19,907 bases of DNA from Candidatus Altarchaeum sp. (GCA_018260755.1 JAGTWP010000022.1:1-19907); one strand, 5' to 3'; numbered from the stretch's first letter, positions 1 through 7,945 are shown. Program-made: numbers and translations. Notes: generated by a model not told the origin, from the sequence alone.

Positions 1-2
1 AT

Positions 3-1214
3 CCAGGCGTGACAGAAAAGATAGGATACTCTTATATAATAATTGGTAACACTACTAACACCACCTATTATACATCCTCTGATCATATAGATAATGATTG
101 TGATGGAATTATCGATGAACAATGTGATAGGGATGCTGATTGTGAAAGTAATTATGGAAGTAATTATTATTGCCGTAGTGACCATACATGTTATAAGAAA
201 GAATCAACAACAGGATACACAGGAGTAGTTAATCCATCTTCAAGCCCTGCACAACCCACAACACTTAATGAATTTTCAGGTGTTCCAGTTCCAGGAGAGG
301 CAGAAGGTTTAACCCTTACTTTTAATTTAGGAAAAGATGCAAAAGGTGCATCAGTTACTGCAACTGTTGGAAATAAAACAAACACAGCAATTGCTAATAA
401 TAATGGAGATGTAACTATTGCTCTTCCAGGATATGGACAAGGAGAAATAACTGCAAGCAAAACAGGATTTAGTTCATTAACAAAAACAATTAATGTTTAT
501 GCCGGAACTTTAAATATAACTAAAATAAGCGGTGAGAAATATGGAGATGAATTTAAATTTAAAGTAACGACAAAGGATAGAACTCCAGTAAAAGATGCAA
601 AAGTTGTAATTTATGGACAAACATTAAAGACAGGTGCAGATGGAATTGTTAAAACGACAATTAAAACAATACAGGCAGGTTTAGAGGCATCTGCATCAGC
701 AAAGGACTACAAAGGTTCAAGTATTTCATTTGATGTCCAAGCAATAGGAAAGATAACTATTGATACTCCTAAAAAAGTGACACAAGGTGACACAATTACA
801 ATTATCGTAAGAGATGAGAACAAAAACCCGGTACCAAATGCAAAGGTTACAATTAATAGTGTTGAACATACAGCAGATGCAAATGGAAAGATTGAATACA
901 AAGTTACAACAACATCATTAACTCTTAAAGCAGAAAGCGAAGGATATATTCCATCTGAACAGACATCTGTTACAGTTGAAGCAAAGATTGAATGCGGAAA
1001 CGGAAAATGCGAATCTGGAGAAACAAAGGAAAATTGTGCAAAGGATTGCATAGTTTGCGGAGATAATGTCTGTGATAAAGGTGAAGATTATAAGACCTGT
1101 TCAGGAGATTGCCATAAACCAGCAGAGTTTCAATGGCTACTAATTATATTGGTTGCGATAATGCTGTTGATATTAGGATATTTCTTAATTTTTAGAAAGA
1201 ATAAAAAACAATAA
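3..1214 (+). CDS. Cell-surface protein, Cys-rich, C-terminally anchored (5' partial)
   Basis: This is the 3' part of a secreted or surface-exposed protein. The frame is open to the left edge. The first codons read PGVTE, which matches the PGATE-like start of the MopE-type metal-binding motif (Pfam PF11617 style) that continues as [10 protein letters not shown], so the GTG at 9 is an internal Val and not a start. Residues here are numbered from that GTG. After a second Cys/Asp-rich patch (about 40-63) come Thr/Ser-rich linker and roughly 250 residues of beta-rich, Ig-like or carboxypeptidase-regulatory-like repeats (about 100-325). Two [10 protein letters not shown]-like Cys modules follow (about 329-369), then one TM helix (about 376-395) and a basic RKNKK tail. 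The topology is outside-in with a C-terminal membrane anchor. Ligand and role are unknown; adhesion or cell-wall interaction is inference. No neighbour suggests a pathway. Confidence 0.85.
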   Translation, partial: PGVTEKIGYSYIIIGNTTNTTYYTSSDHIDNDCDGIIDEQCDRDADCESNYGSNYYCRSDHTCYKKESTTGYTGVVNPSSSPAQPTTLNEFSGVPVPGEAEGLTLTFNLGKDAKGASVTATVGNKTNTAIANNNGDVTIALPGYGQGEITASKTGFSSLTKTINVYAGTLNITKISGEKYGDEFKFKVTTKDRTPVKDAKVVIYGQTLKTGADGIVKTTIKTIQAGLEASASAKDYKGSSISFDVQAIGKITIDTPKKVTQGDTITIIVRDENKNPVPNAKVTINSVEHTADANGKIEYKVTTTSLTLKAESEGYIPSEQTSVTVEAKIECGNGKCESGETKENCAKDCIVCGDNVCDKGEDYKTCSGDCHKPAEFQWLLIILVAIMLLILGYFLIFRKNKKQ

Positions 1215-1243
1215 AAATTAAATATCTACTTACAATCAACACT

Positions 1244-1459
1244 TCTGATTATGTTGTTGTGAAAATTCCAAGATGGCCGTTTGATAAATTTAGAACTGCA
1301 AATAAACAAATCGGAACGCAGATGAAAAGCACGGGAGTGGTTGTGGCTATTAAATTTTGAAGAAGCATTCCAGAAAGCAATAAGGGACATGGATATAAAA
1401 AATATGGGCTTGAAAATATAAGCAGCGATATTGACAAAATACGGAAAAATTTAACCTAA
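1244..1459 (+). pseudogene. carB: carB remnant (carbamoyl-phosphate synthase large chain, internal piece)
   Basis: No intact gene is present, but the three frames together read as an internal piece of CarB. The first frame (from 1244) gives [16 protein letters not shown], then [15 protein letters not shown], which is the conserved CarB block [10 protein letters not shown]...FxxaDxxLGTQMKSvGEVMAIG. It stops at TGA just after AIKF. A frame change then gives [14 protein letters not shown], matching the FEEAlqKAlR block, and a second change gives ENISSDIDKIRKNLT before a TAA at 1457. At least two frameshifts and loss of both ends mean the gene is dead. The piece is about 70 codons of a protein normally near 1060 residues. 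The CarB assignment rests on remembered family motifs and is strong. Confidence 0.85.
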
Positions 1460-1773
1460 ACTACGTACAAATTAGGGAATAGTTCTTGATTTTCTTTTAT
1501 TACTTCTTTCCAAAATTCACTTTTTAAACTAAAAATCTTTTTATTCTTTATTACCTAATTAGGTAATATTAAAATAATACAACAAGTTGTAAGGAAACTA
1601 AAATTTTTGGACTTCTTATATATTATAACAATATATATGCATAAATTCCAACTTTAAAAATTGTCTAAAGCTTACCCTTTTATATATTGTCACAATAGCG
1701 GGGGGTTCATTTTGGTAATTCTCTTACAGCCTGTCAAGAGATGTTATAGAGGTGATAGGAATACTTATTACCT
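1460..1773. other. Gene-free stretch between the carB remnant and the IS remnant
   Basis: About 310 nt with no credible gene. It holds a perfect 20-bp palindrome (1549-1568), AT-rich TATA-like runs near 1616-1636 and 1679-1690, and a G-rich spot near 1698-1705. A short minus-strand open stretch (about 1456-1542) looks protein-like at its end but has no start codon. The stretch is probably decayed sequence. Confidence 0.5.
1549..1568. repeat. Perfect 20-bp palindrome
   Basis: The sequence tattacctaattaggtaat plus a final a equals its own reverse complement over 20 bases. No loop is needed, so it looks more like a dimeric protein-binding site than a hairpin. No intact gene lies within 200 nt for it to control. 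Function is unknown. Confidence 0.6.
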
Positions 1774-1786
1774 TAGGACTTACGCA
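1774..1786 (+). repeat. Left terminal inverted repeat of the IS remnant
   Basis: taggacttacgca; the mate at 2491-2503 differs at one position. The transposase stop codon (complement of 1780-1782) lies inside it. Confidence 0.65.
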
Positions 1787-2428
1787 AGACAAACACGAAC
1801 CTTTGGGTTTTTAAGTTCGTTTATCAGATAATTACGCAAAAGACCTTTTTTGAGTTGGTATATTGTCTTTTTAACTTTATATGGATAATCTTTCAAAGTA
1901 ACACAAACCGCCATACAACAGGCATTCTTTTTTGCATACCAACTATCCATCAATACATTTTTAAAAGGCAATTTCTTTTGAAAAGCTACACCCTTAAGCA
2001 TTTCTTCTACATGTTCTATCTTACTTTGTCCATCTCCATCAGGATCATAAATACGAAAATCTATTATCCAAAATTGCCCAGTATCTGGATTCACATAAAC
2101 ACAACTTATAACACCAATGCCCTTAATAACGCCGTGCTCGTTTCCAATCTATTGTCTTCTAACAAATTCTATTTTGTTTAATATCTTTTGCCCATAACAG
2201 AGTCATCAAATATAATACATCCATTTTCAGATACAACAATTTTGTTCTTTACATTCTCCCAAACGACTTTAGGCGTAATTTTTCCTTACCCAATTGCCTA
2301 TTTATCGCGTCGTGATTGATCCCTTCAACATGTTCAGCGAAATTCGTCAAGGTGTAATTTATTTGGCTGCTTAAAAGATATTGGCAATATTGTAGTATAA
2401 GATTTTGCCTTCCTATTTCACCTAACAT
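1780..2428 (-). pseudogene. DDE transposase, frameshifted, stop-interrupted and internally deleted
   Basis: Read from an ATG at 2428, the frame gives a DNA-binding-like N-terminus containing HVEGINHDAINRQLGKEK. A frameshift near 2284 leads to TPKVVWENVKNKIVV and IIFDDSVMGK. A second frameshift near 2180 leads to KIEFVRRQ, a TAG near 2152, then GNEHGVIKGIGVIS, NPDTGQFWIIDFRIYDPDGD and LPFKNVLMDSWYA. The DD catalytic blocks are recognisable, as in IS4/IS701-like DDE transposases. Right after DSWYA the protein jumps to a block like the family's last 45 residues (KTIYQLKKGLL...LKNPKVRVCLA). The region holding the catalytic Glu is therefore missing. It cannot encode an active enzyme. The exact IS family is uncertain. 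Confidence 0.85.
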
Positions 2429-2490
2429 TTTACATAGAATTTTAGGATTTTTTTATTTTTAATTACAATCCTAATACTTTATATTAAAAC

Positions 2491-2503
2491 TGCGTAAGTA
2501 CTA
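2491..2503 (-). repeat. Right terminal inverted repeat of the IS remnant
   Basis: tgcgtaagtacta on the plus strand, the inverse of the left end with one mismatch. It lies outside the transposase start, as expected for the 5' end of the element. Confidence 0.65.
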
Positions 2504-2513
2504 ATCTTATTAA

Positions 2514-2522
2514 TTTATAAAA
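2514..2522 (+). promoter_or_regulatory. TATA-like box, candidate gltX promoter
   Basis: tttataaaa, centred about 42 nt before the gltX ATG and just outside the IS right end. An archaeal start about 25 nt downstream would leave a leader of roughly 15 nt. No Shine-Dalgarno sequence precedes the ATG. Confidence 0.45.
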
Positions 2523-2559
2523 GATTTAATTCAAATTAAATATCAATAAATTTAACAAA

Positions 2560-4038
2560 ATGATTGAAATTCCAAACGCAGAAAAAGGGAAAGTAGTTGT
2601 CAGATTTGCACCTAATCCGTCGGGATATTTGCACATAGGACATGCACGAGCGGCAGTATTAAACGATGAAATAGCAAAACAATACAACGGAAAACTCATA
2701 TTGCGAATTGAAGACACGGATCCCGGAAGGGTTGATGAAGAAGCATACTCTGCAATTGAATACGATTTAAAATGGCTGGGAGTTGAGTGGGATATGAAAA
2801 TAATACAAAGTGACCGCCTGATGACTTATGAAAATTTTGCGGAACAATTAATTGAGCAGGGAAATGCTTATGTATGTAATTGCGAACAGGAAAAATTTAG
2901 GGCATTAAAATCAGGGAAGATGCCGTGTCCGCACAGAAATTTAAGCATTGAAGAAAATTTAAAAAATTTTGAGAGAATGCACACAGAGGATGGATGGACA
3001 GTCAGAATCAGAACAAATTTAAACGAGCCGAATCCTTCTTTGGTGGACTTTCCTTTGTTAAGGGCATCAAAAGAAATTCATCCTCGTCTAAAAAACAAAA
3101 ATTTAACACTTTATCCTTTAATGAATCTTTCCGTTGCGGTAGATGACCATTTGCTGGGAATTACGCATGTTTTAAGAGGTAAAGACCACCTTACAAATAC
3201 GGAAAAGCAGAAATTTATTTATAAATATTTTGGATGGAATGAACCAAATTTTATTCATTACGGAATAATGAGTATAGGTTCGGAAGGAAAAATCAGCAAG
3301 AGCGAGATAAAGAAAGGTATTGACGAAGGAAAATTTATCGGGTGGGATGATGTAAATTTATTGACTTTGAGAGCATTGAAGAGGCGGGGAATAAATCCTC
3401 AGGCAATAAGGAATTATATGCTAAATTTAGGAATAAAAGATGTTGACATTGAATTTAGCGAAGAAGCGCTGTATTTTGAAAATAAAAAATTTATTGAATC
3501 ATCTTTCAGGTATTTTTTCATTGAGGATCCGGTAGGTCTTACAATTGAAAATTTTCCGAATATGCTCGTTAAATTTCCACTGCATAAGGAGCACACTTAC
3601 GGATTCAGGACCTTTAATTTAGTGCCGGAAAATAACAAAATTGGCTTATTGATTCAAAAGAGTGATGGAAAAAAATTAAAAGAAGGTGATGAAATACGAT
3701 TGATGAATACCTGTAATGTCCGAATTAAAAAAACAGATGTTACAACAGGAAATATTGTTGCCGATTATGTTGAGGATTCCCACGGGCCGATGGTTGAAAT
3801 TAATGGAAAAAAAGGGGAGAAGAAGAAATTTCATAATATTCTAAAGGTTTTGTGGCTTCCTGAAAAAGAGAACCTTCCTGTTAAAATTTATCTTCCTAAA
3901 AGAACTGCTGCAGGAGTTTGCGAGCTCGTCTGTAAAAATTTAAAAGAAAACGCCCTTATCCAGTTTGAGACATTTGGATTTTGCAGGGTGGATAAAATCA
4001 AGGATAATATGATTGAGTTTTATTTCACACAAAGATAA
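2560..4038 (+). CDS. gltX: Glutamyl-tRNA synthetase, archaeal type
   Basis: This enzyme charges tRNA-Glu (and in many archaea tRNA-Gln, later amidated by GatDE) in the cytosol. Class I signatures are clear: RFAPNPSGYLHIGHAR with HIGH at 25-28, RIEDTDPGRVDEEA, and KISKS (the KMSKS loop) at 244-248. The C-terminal half is beta-barrel anticodon-binding sequence of the archaeal GluRS/GlnRS kind. At 492 aa it is shorter than usual archaeal GluRS (about 550-570), because the N-terminal domain of about 80-100 residues is absent and the protein begins just before the catalytic fold. An in-frame TAA lies a few codons upstream of the ATG, so the domain cannot be recovered in frame. An IS remnant ends 55 nt upstream. 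It is first in a tight cluster, with dut 2 nt behind. Confidence 0.95.
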   Translation: MIEIPNAEKGKVVVRFAPNPSGYLHIGHARAAVLNDEIAKQYNGKLILRIEDTDPGRVDEEAYSAIEYDLKWLGVEWDMKIIQSDRLMTYENFAEQLIEQGNAYVCNCEQEKFRALKSGKMPCPHRNLSIEENLKNFERMHTEDGWTVRIRTNLNEPNPSLVDFPLLRASKEIHPRLKNKNLTLYPLMNLSVAVDDHLLGITHVLRGKDHLTNTEKQKFIYKYFGWNEPNFIHYGIMSIGSEGKISKSEIKKGIDEGKFIGWDDVNLLTLRALKRRGINPQAIRNYMLNLGIKDVDIEFSEEALYFENKKFIESSFRYFFIEDPVGLTIENFPNMLVKFPLHKEHTYGFRTFNLVPENNKIGLLIQKSDGKKLKEGDEIRLMNTCNVRIKKTDVTTGNIVADYVEDSHGPMVEINGKKGEKKKFHNILKVLWLPEKENLPVKIYLPKRTAAGVCELVCKNLKENALIQFETFGFCRVDKIKDNMIEFYFTQR

Positions 4039-4040
4039 AA

Positions 4041-4526
4041 ATGTCTGTTAAAAACGGTAATTTCGTAGCAGGTTGTATTTCTCAAAGTATAAATAAAGAT
4101 ACTCAGACGCAGCCGTGTGGTTTTGATTTGACGCTCAAAGAAATTTATGAAATTACAAGTGCAGGAACTATTGGCTTTTTAAACAAAAATTTGCCGGAAT
4201 ATAAAAAGATATTTGACAACAATGAGGCAGTTCAAAATTTTTTGAATAAAGGCGCATACAAAATTATTTTCAATGAAATTGTTAAGATTCCGAAAAATTG
4301 TATCGGACTGGTTTTTCCGCGCTCCACTTTATTAAGGATGGGATGCGAAATTCACACAGCAGTTTGGGATGCCGGATATGTCGGAAGGGGCGAGGCACTT
4401 TTGAATGTATTTAATGAGCACGGAATTTATATAGAAAAGAATACGAGAATTTGTCAGATGATTTTACTGGAAGCAGATAATCCTTTAAGGGTATATAACG
4501 GGGACTATCAATATTCCAATATGTAA
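4041..4526 (+). CDS. dut: dUTP diphosphatase, archaeal type (dCTP deaminase/dUTPase superfamily)
   Basis: It hydrolyses dUTP to dUMP and pyrophosphate, which keeps uracil out of DNA and supplies dUMP for dTMP synthesis. The 161-aa length fits the archaeal dUTPase group. Visible motifs are QPCGFDLTL (24-32), IPKNCIGLVFPRS (83-95), AVWDAGYVGRGEALL (107-121) and FNEHGIYIEKNTRICQM (124-140), with the PRS and VWDxGYxGR nucleotide-binding blocks intact. A dCTP deaminase from the same superfamily is the main alternative. The VWDxGYxGRxE block and the NGDYQ tail favour dUTPase. The ATG follows the gltX stop by only 2 nt, so co-transcription and perhaps coupled translation are likely; aroK follows after 16 nt. 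Confidence 0.85.
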   Translation: MSVKNGNFVAGCISQSINKDTQTQPCGFDLTLKEIYEITSAGTIGFLNKNLPEYKKIFDNNEAVQNFLNKGAYKIIFNEIVKIPKNCIGLVFPRSTLLRMGCEIHTAVWDAGYVGRGEALLNVFNEHGIYIEKNTRICQMILLEADNPLRVYNGDYQYSNM

Positions 4527-4542
4527 AATTAAAATAATAAAA

Positions 4543-5046
4543 ATGAATATCATATTAATCGGATTTAGAGGTACCGGAAAAAGCACTGTTGGCAAAATTT
4601 TAAGCAAAGAAACAGGTTGGAAATTTATCTCGTCTGATGATGAAATTGAAAATAAGTATGGAAAAATTTCAAATCTCGTGAGCGATAAGGGCTGGGAATA
4701 TTTCAGACGACTGGAAGAAGATGTGATTGGAAATATAGCCAAAGAAGATAAGACAATTATTGCGACGGGAGGCGGAGTGGTAATGAATAGTAACAATGTT
4801 CAAAATTTAAAGAAGAACGGAAAATTTATCCTTCTTACGACAAGCAAAGAGCTCATAATAAACCGCATAAAAAATTCGGACAGGCCACGATTAACTACCA
4901 GCACTTGCATTGAAGAGGAAGTTGATAAAATTTTAAATGAAAGAATGCCTGTTTATCTTTCAATTGCCGATTATATGATTGACACATCCTCTTTAACTCC
5001 CAAGGATATTGCAGAGAAAATAATAAAAATGGTAAAAATGCTCTAA
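4543..5046 (+). CDS. aroK: Shikimate kinase, P-loop (AroK) type
   Basis: It phosphorylates shikimate to shikimate 3-phosphate with ATP, the fifth step of the chorismate pathway. The 167-aa length is normal for the nucleoside-monophosphate-kinase family. Walker A is GFRGTGKST (7-15). The shikimate contacts are the acidic pair D32/D33, R55 in FRRLE and GGG at 76-78 in ATGGGVV, and the lid arginines lie in RPRL (114-117). Most archaea use an unrelated GHMP-type shikimate kinase, so this bacterial-style enzyme is notable and may reflect transfer. It is the third gene of the gltX-dut-aroK cluster. A second pathway gene, aroD, lies about 9 kb away on the other strand. Confidence 0.93.
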   Translation: MNIILIGFRGTGKSTVGKILSKETGWKFISSDDEIENKYGKISNLVSDKGWEYFRRLEEDVIGNIAKEDKTIIATGGGVVMNSNNVQNLKKNGKFILLTTSKELIINRIKNSDRPRLTTSTCIEEEVDKILNERMPVYLSIADYMIDTSSLTPKDIAEKIIKMVKML

Positions 5047-5152
5047 ATTTTAATTTGCCGATAATTTATACAGCTGAAAGAATTAATGAACAAATAACAA
5101 TCTATAATATTAATTTATCCTGTATTTTAAATTTAATTTTAATATCGTCAAA

Positions 5153-7378
5153 ATGTATGTATGCCCAAAATGCGGGAAGGAATATAAAAAGAATGTGTTA
5201 AGAAAATGTGATTATTGCAAAAAGGTAATCGGATGCGATTATTGTTTAACTTCGGGGACATTAGAATACCGTTATTGTGATGACCACAATCCGAAGCCGA
5301 AAAAAAATAAAGGTGAAGAAATTTTGAAATTTATAAAAATTTTTAATGGTGATGTTGCTCCTGATGAACCATTATACAAACATGCTGTATTGCAATTAAC
5401 AAAAATTGCTAATGAGGAAGAAGGTGAAGGTCTGAATAAAATCATTAATATTTTTAAGGATAGCACAAAAGTGGATGTTTCAGAGGTCTTAATTGAGGGC
5501 CTGATTGATGTGTTTAAGAATGTTCGTAGTGATGAGATAATTGAACCTATTGCAGAATATATTGATAATTCCTACTTAAATGATGAATTTGTATACTTGC
5601 CCGAATGTATTGAATTGTTATTTAAAATTAAAACAAACAAGGCGGTTGAAAAAATCAGAGAACTTTCAGAGTATCCTTCCGTTGAGATAAGAAAACAAAT
5701 ATTAGATGTGCTTTCTGAAATTTCACAGGAGGGTGAAATAAACCTCGAATCGGAAATTTTAAAAATTTATGATGAAATTCTTGCCGGCAGGCCGGAGTAT
5801 GCTGTCGGGGAAATTTACGATTTGATTGCTCTTTTTACAGATATTGATTATCGTGTCAGGGATAATTCAGTTAGAGAATTGGCTGATAAGGACTCTAAAA
5901 AAGAACTGCTCGGCTTTCTTAATAGTTCAAATCCACAGATAATTGGATATACTATTAGAACATTGGCCTTAAAGAACGAGTTAAAAAACAATGATGAAAA
6001 AAACAATGATGGGAATATAAAAGAGGATGAAGAAATCAAAGAACACAATATTAATGAGAGTGAAGAAATCAAAGAACACAATATTAATGAGAGTGAAGAA
6101 ATCAAAGAACACAACATTAATGAGGATGAAGAAATCAAAGACCTTGATGTTGATAGTAAAGAACCAAAGGACATTAATGAGGATGAAGAAATCAAAGACC
6201 TTGATGTTGATAGTAAAGAACCAAAGGACATTAATGAGGATGAAGAAATCAAAGACCTTGATGTTGATAAAAAAATTTCCGAATATATAAAGCATGAAGA
6301 TGGGTTTGTAAGGGAAAATGTAGTATCGTATCTGAAAAGCAAAGGTATGTATGACAAAATTTTTGAGGCAATATCGGATGATTCAACAAATGTCCGAATT
6401 TCTGCATTAGATGCTTTACTTGAAGGAGGAGAGCATGCAAAGGAATATATTGATAAAATACAGGGAGGTGACAATGAATATGCAAAGAATTATATAACTA
6501 ATGAAGAGATGAGATATGCCGAAAATGTAAAAAGAGAGATTGACTTACATAGTAAATATGCAAAGGATTTTGCAAATTATAGTGAAGATGAAGAAGCAAT
6601 TGAGGAATACAAAGAAATTTTAAAAATAGACAAAAATAATGCTTATGCGTATTTAAATTTAGGGGAAATTTATTCTAAAATTTATCGCTACAAAGAGGCA
6701 GAAGAATATGCAAAGAAACACTTGGAAATAAGTAAGGATTCCGAAGGATGGAATTTGCTTGGAAGAATTTATAATAGCAAAGGTATGGAAAAAGAGGCGA
6801 TTGATGCGTTTAAGAAATCCCTTGCTATTGAAAACAATTTTTTATCTCATCGGTTTTTAGGAGAAATTGAGCAAAGGGCCAAAAATTTTGATGAAGCAAT
6901 TAAGGAATATAATGCTCTGTTGAAAATTAATGATATTGCATCTATTAGGTCAAGAATATCTGAAATTTTGCGCGAACAGGGCAAAAAAGAGGATGCAATG
7001 AATGAACTGCAAAAAGGAATTGACGCATTTCCTGATGAAATTGAATTTTATAAAGACCTTTCAATGATGCTGATGGATGTGCAAAAATTATCAGATGCGG
7101 AAAAATTACTTAGAACAGCGTACCGGAAATTTCCTTATGATGCCGAAACAGCAGGAATGTTGGCTTCTATATTATTTCAATTGCATAAATACAGCGAATC
7201 GGAATACCTCATTAGAAAGGTATTTGCTGAAAATCCAGATGTGGTAAAATCAGAGGAGCATGCAATACTTCATGAAATTTTGGGTATGAGTTTAGGCGAG
7301 CAGGGAAAGATGACCGAGGCAACAAAAGAATTAAAGACAGCGCGCCATCTTAATCCTTCATTAGGAAAAAGGCCCTAA
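5153..7378 (+). CDS. Zinc-finger / HEAT / TPR repeat protein with acidic tandem-repeat linker
   Basis: A 741-aa cytosolic scaffold-like protein. Residues 1-45 form a Cys/His module: C4, C7, C19, C22, C28, C31, C42 and H45 could bind two zinc ions. Residues about 50-280 and again about 370-440 look like helical HEAT-type repeats (for example SNPQIIGYTIRTLAL, DDSTNVRISALDALLEGG). Between them (291-372) is an acidic, Lys/Glu-rich tandem-repeat linker encoded by a minisatellite. From about 480 to the end there are six or seven TPR units, recognisable as YLNLGEIYSK, WNLLGRIYNSKGMEKEA and similar. There is no signal peptide or TM helix. Such proteins mediate protein-protein contacts; partner and process are unknown. 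It stands alone, 106 nt after aroK, with no Shine-Dalgarno sequence. Confidence 0.85.
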   Translation: MYVCPKCGKEYKKNVLRKCDYCKKVIGCDYCLTSGTLEYRYCDDHNPKPKKNKGEEILKFIKIFNGDVAPDEPLYKHAVLQLTKIANEEEGEGLNKIINIFKDSTKVDVSEVLIEGLIDVFKNVRSDEIIEPIAEYIDNSYLNDEFVYLPECIELLFKIKTNKAVEKIRELSEYPSVEIRKQILDVLSEISQEGEINLESEILKIYDEILAGRPEYAVGEIYDLIALFTDIDYRVRDNSVRELADKDSKKELLGFLNSSNPQIIGYTIRTLALKNELKNNDEKNNDGNIKEDEEIKEHNINESEEIKEHNINESEEIKEHNINEDEEIKDLDVDSKEPKDINEDEEIKDLDVDSKEPKDINEDEEIKDLDVDKKISEYIKHEDGFVRENVVSYLKSKGMYDKIFEAISDDSTNVRISALDALLEGGEHAKEYIDKIQGGDNEYAKNYITNEEMRYAENVKREIDLHSKYAKDFANYSEDEEAIEEYKEILKIDKNNAYAYLNLGEIYSKIYRYKEAEEYAKKHLEISKDSEGWNLLGRIYNSKGMEKEAIDAFKKSLAIENNFLSHRFLGEIEQRAKNFDEAIKEYNALLKINDIASIRSRISEILREQGKKEDAMNELQKGIDAFPDEIEFYKDLSMMLMDVQKLSDAEKLLRTAYRKFPYDAETAGMLASILFQLHKYSESEYLIRKVFAENPDVVKSEEHAILHEILGMSLGEQGKMTEATKELKTARHLNPSLGKRP
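6023..6268 (+). repeat. In-frame coding minisatellite (33-bp and 57-bp units)
   Basis: Three 33-bp units (6023, 6056, 6089) encode E(D/S)EEIKEHNIN. Two identical 57-bp units (6122, 6179) follow, encoding EDEEIKDLDVDSKEPKDIN, and then a partial third (6236-6268). All begin with the same GARRRTGAAGAAATCAAAGA block, so the 57-bp unit looks like an enlarged 33-bp unit. All lengths are multiples of three. Copies are almost identical at the DNA level, which points to recent slippage or recombination. Confidence 0.95.
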
Positions 7379-7393
7379 AACATACCTCAAATT

Positions 7394-7465
7394 TGGACTG
7401 GTCGGGATTTGAACCCGAAGCCTCTGCCGTGCGAGGGCAGCGATCTACCGTTGATCTACCAGCCC
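7394..7465 (-). tRNA. tRNA-Ala (anticodon CGC)
   Basis: A 72-nt cloverleaf reads on the minus strand. The acceptor stem GGGCTGG/CCAGTCC contains the G3:U70 pair that marks alanine tRNA. The D stem is GATC/GATC, the anticodon stem CTGCC/GGCAG with loop CTCGCAC gives anticodon CGC (codon GCG), and the T arm is TCGGG-TTCAAAT-CCCGA. The discriminator is A73 and CCA is not encoded. It lies 24 nt downstream of queD on the same strand, so it may be read from the queD transcript. No intron is seen. Confidence 0.97.
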
Positions 7466-7489
7466 GAAAATTTTTCTATAATTTATTTA

Positions 7490-7945
7490 CTATCCCGAAA
7501 ACGACGCACCTTGTTCGTCTCTTTCATTAACTATAACTTCCAAACCACATATGTTTGTGAAATTTTTTAAAATTTCTTTTAATTCATTATAGATAAGTAT
7601 AGACAGATTTTCACAGGTTACATTAGCAATCGGAACAATAACGCAATCTTCTTTCGGAAACGAATATTTCTTTGAATTTGCGATAAAATTTAAATTTCCA
7701 GTTATACTATTTTCGTTATAACTTATTGAATTTGGCAGCAGCATTTTATGGTCATACCTGTTCAGCAATTCATCAACAACTTTTTTTAAGACAGTAAAAT
7801 CTATAACCCAGCCATGTTCTTCCAATTCACCTTCAACAATTACTTTTACCTTCCAGTTATGTCCGTGAATCCTTCCGCATTTCTCATGTCCAATCAAAAA
7901 ATGTGCAGATGAAAAATTTTTGACGATTGAAATTTTTATACTCAT
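7490..7945 (-). CDS. queD: 6-pyruvoyl-tetrahydropterin synthase / QueD-family protein
   Basis: This is a T-fold enzyme of 151 aa. In archaea the family makes 6-carboxy-5,6,7,8-tetrahydropterin on the way to preQ0 and archaeosine, or acts in pterin synthesis. Zinc ligands are H15 in FSSAHF and H27/H29 in GRIHGHNW. The catalytic Cys is C23 in EKCGRIHGH, YDH is at 64-66, and the family's C-terminal NERDEQGASF block is present. An in-frame TTG four codons upstream exists. I choose the ATG at 7945 because it is preceded by the window's usual aag/aaa context and stands about 26 nt from a TATA-like box. Whether the product is preQ0-directed cannot be told without finding queC/queE. tRNA-Ala follows directly; lysS is divergent. 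Confidence 0.88.
   Translation of the reverse strand: MSIKISIVKNFSSAHFLIGHEKCGRIHGHNWKVKVIVEGELEEHGWVIDFTVLKKVVDELLNRYDHKMLLPNSISYNENSITGNLNFIANSKKYSFPKEDCVIVPIANVTCENLSILIYNELKEILKNFTNICGLEVIVNERDEQGASFSG

Larger units (their letters stand above)
1774..2503 (-). mobile_element. Internally deleted insertion sequence (non-autonomous remnant)
   Basis: An element of about 730 bp is bounded by imperfect 13-bp inverted repeats: taggacttacgca at 1774-1786 and the complement of tagtacttacgca at 2491-2503 (12 of 13 match). It carries one broken DDE transposase on the minus strand. The heptamer cttatta occurs just outside both ends (1764-1770 and 2506-2512). This may be the target duplication, although it sits 2-3 nt away from the repeats as drawn. 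Full relatives of this transposase are far longer, so the copy is an internal-deletion derivative that could only have moved in trans. Its right end lies about 55 nt before the gltX start codon. Confidence 0.75.

Noticed and set aside
9-11. GTG as start of the first protein
   Set aside because: The frame is open to the left edge and PGVTE before and around it continues the MopE-type motif, so it is an internal codon.
1456-1542. Short minus-strand open stretch ending LKSEFWKEVIKENQELFPN
   Set aside because: It looks protein-like but has no start codon, is closed upstream by a stop within a few codons, and is too short to assign.
1855-2181. Plus-strand open frame of 108 codons
   Set aside because: It is antisense to the recognisable transposase remnant and has no meaningful composition.
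6023-6268. CRISPR-like array
   Set aside because: Repeats are directly adjacent without spacers, in frame and inside a gene.
5848-6485. Several long open frames on both strands over the repeat linker
   Set aside because: They exist because the tandem repeats carry the same stop-free pattern; the real gene is the HEAT/TPR frame.
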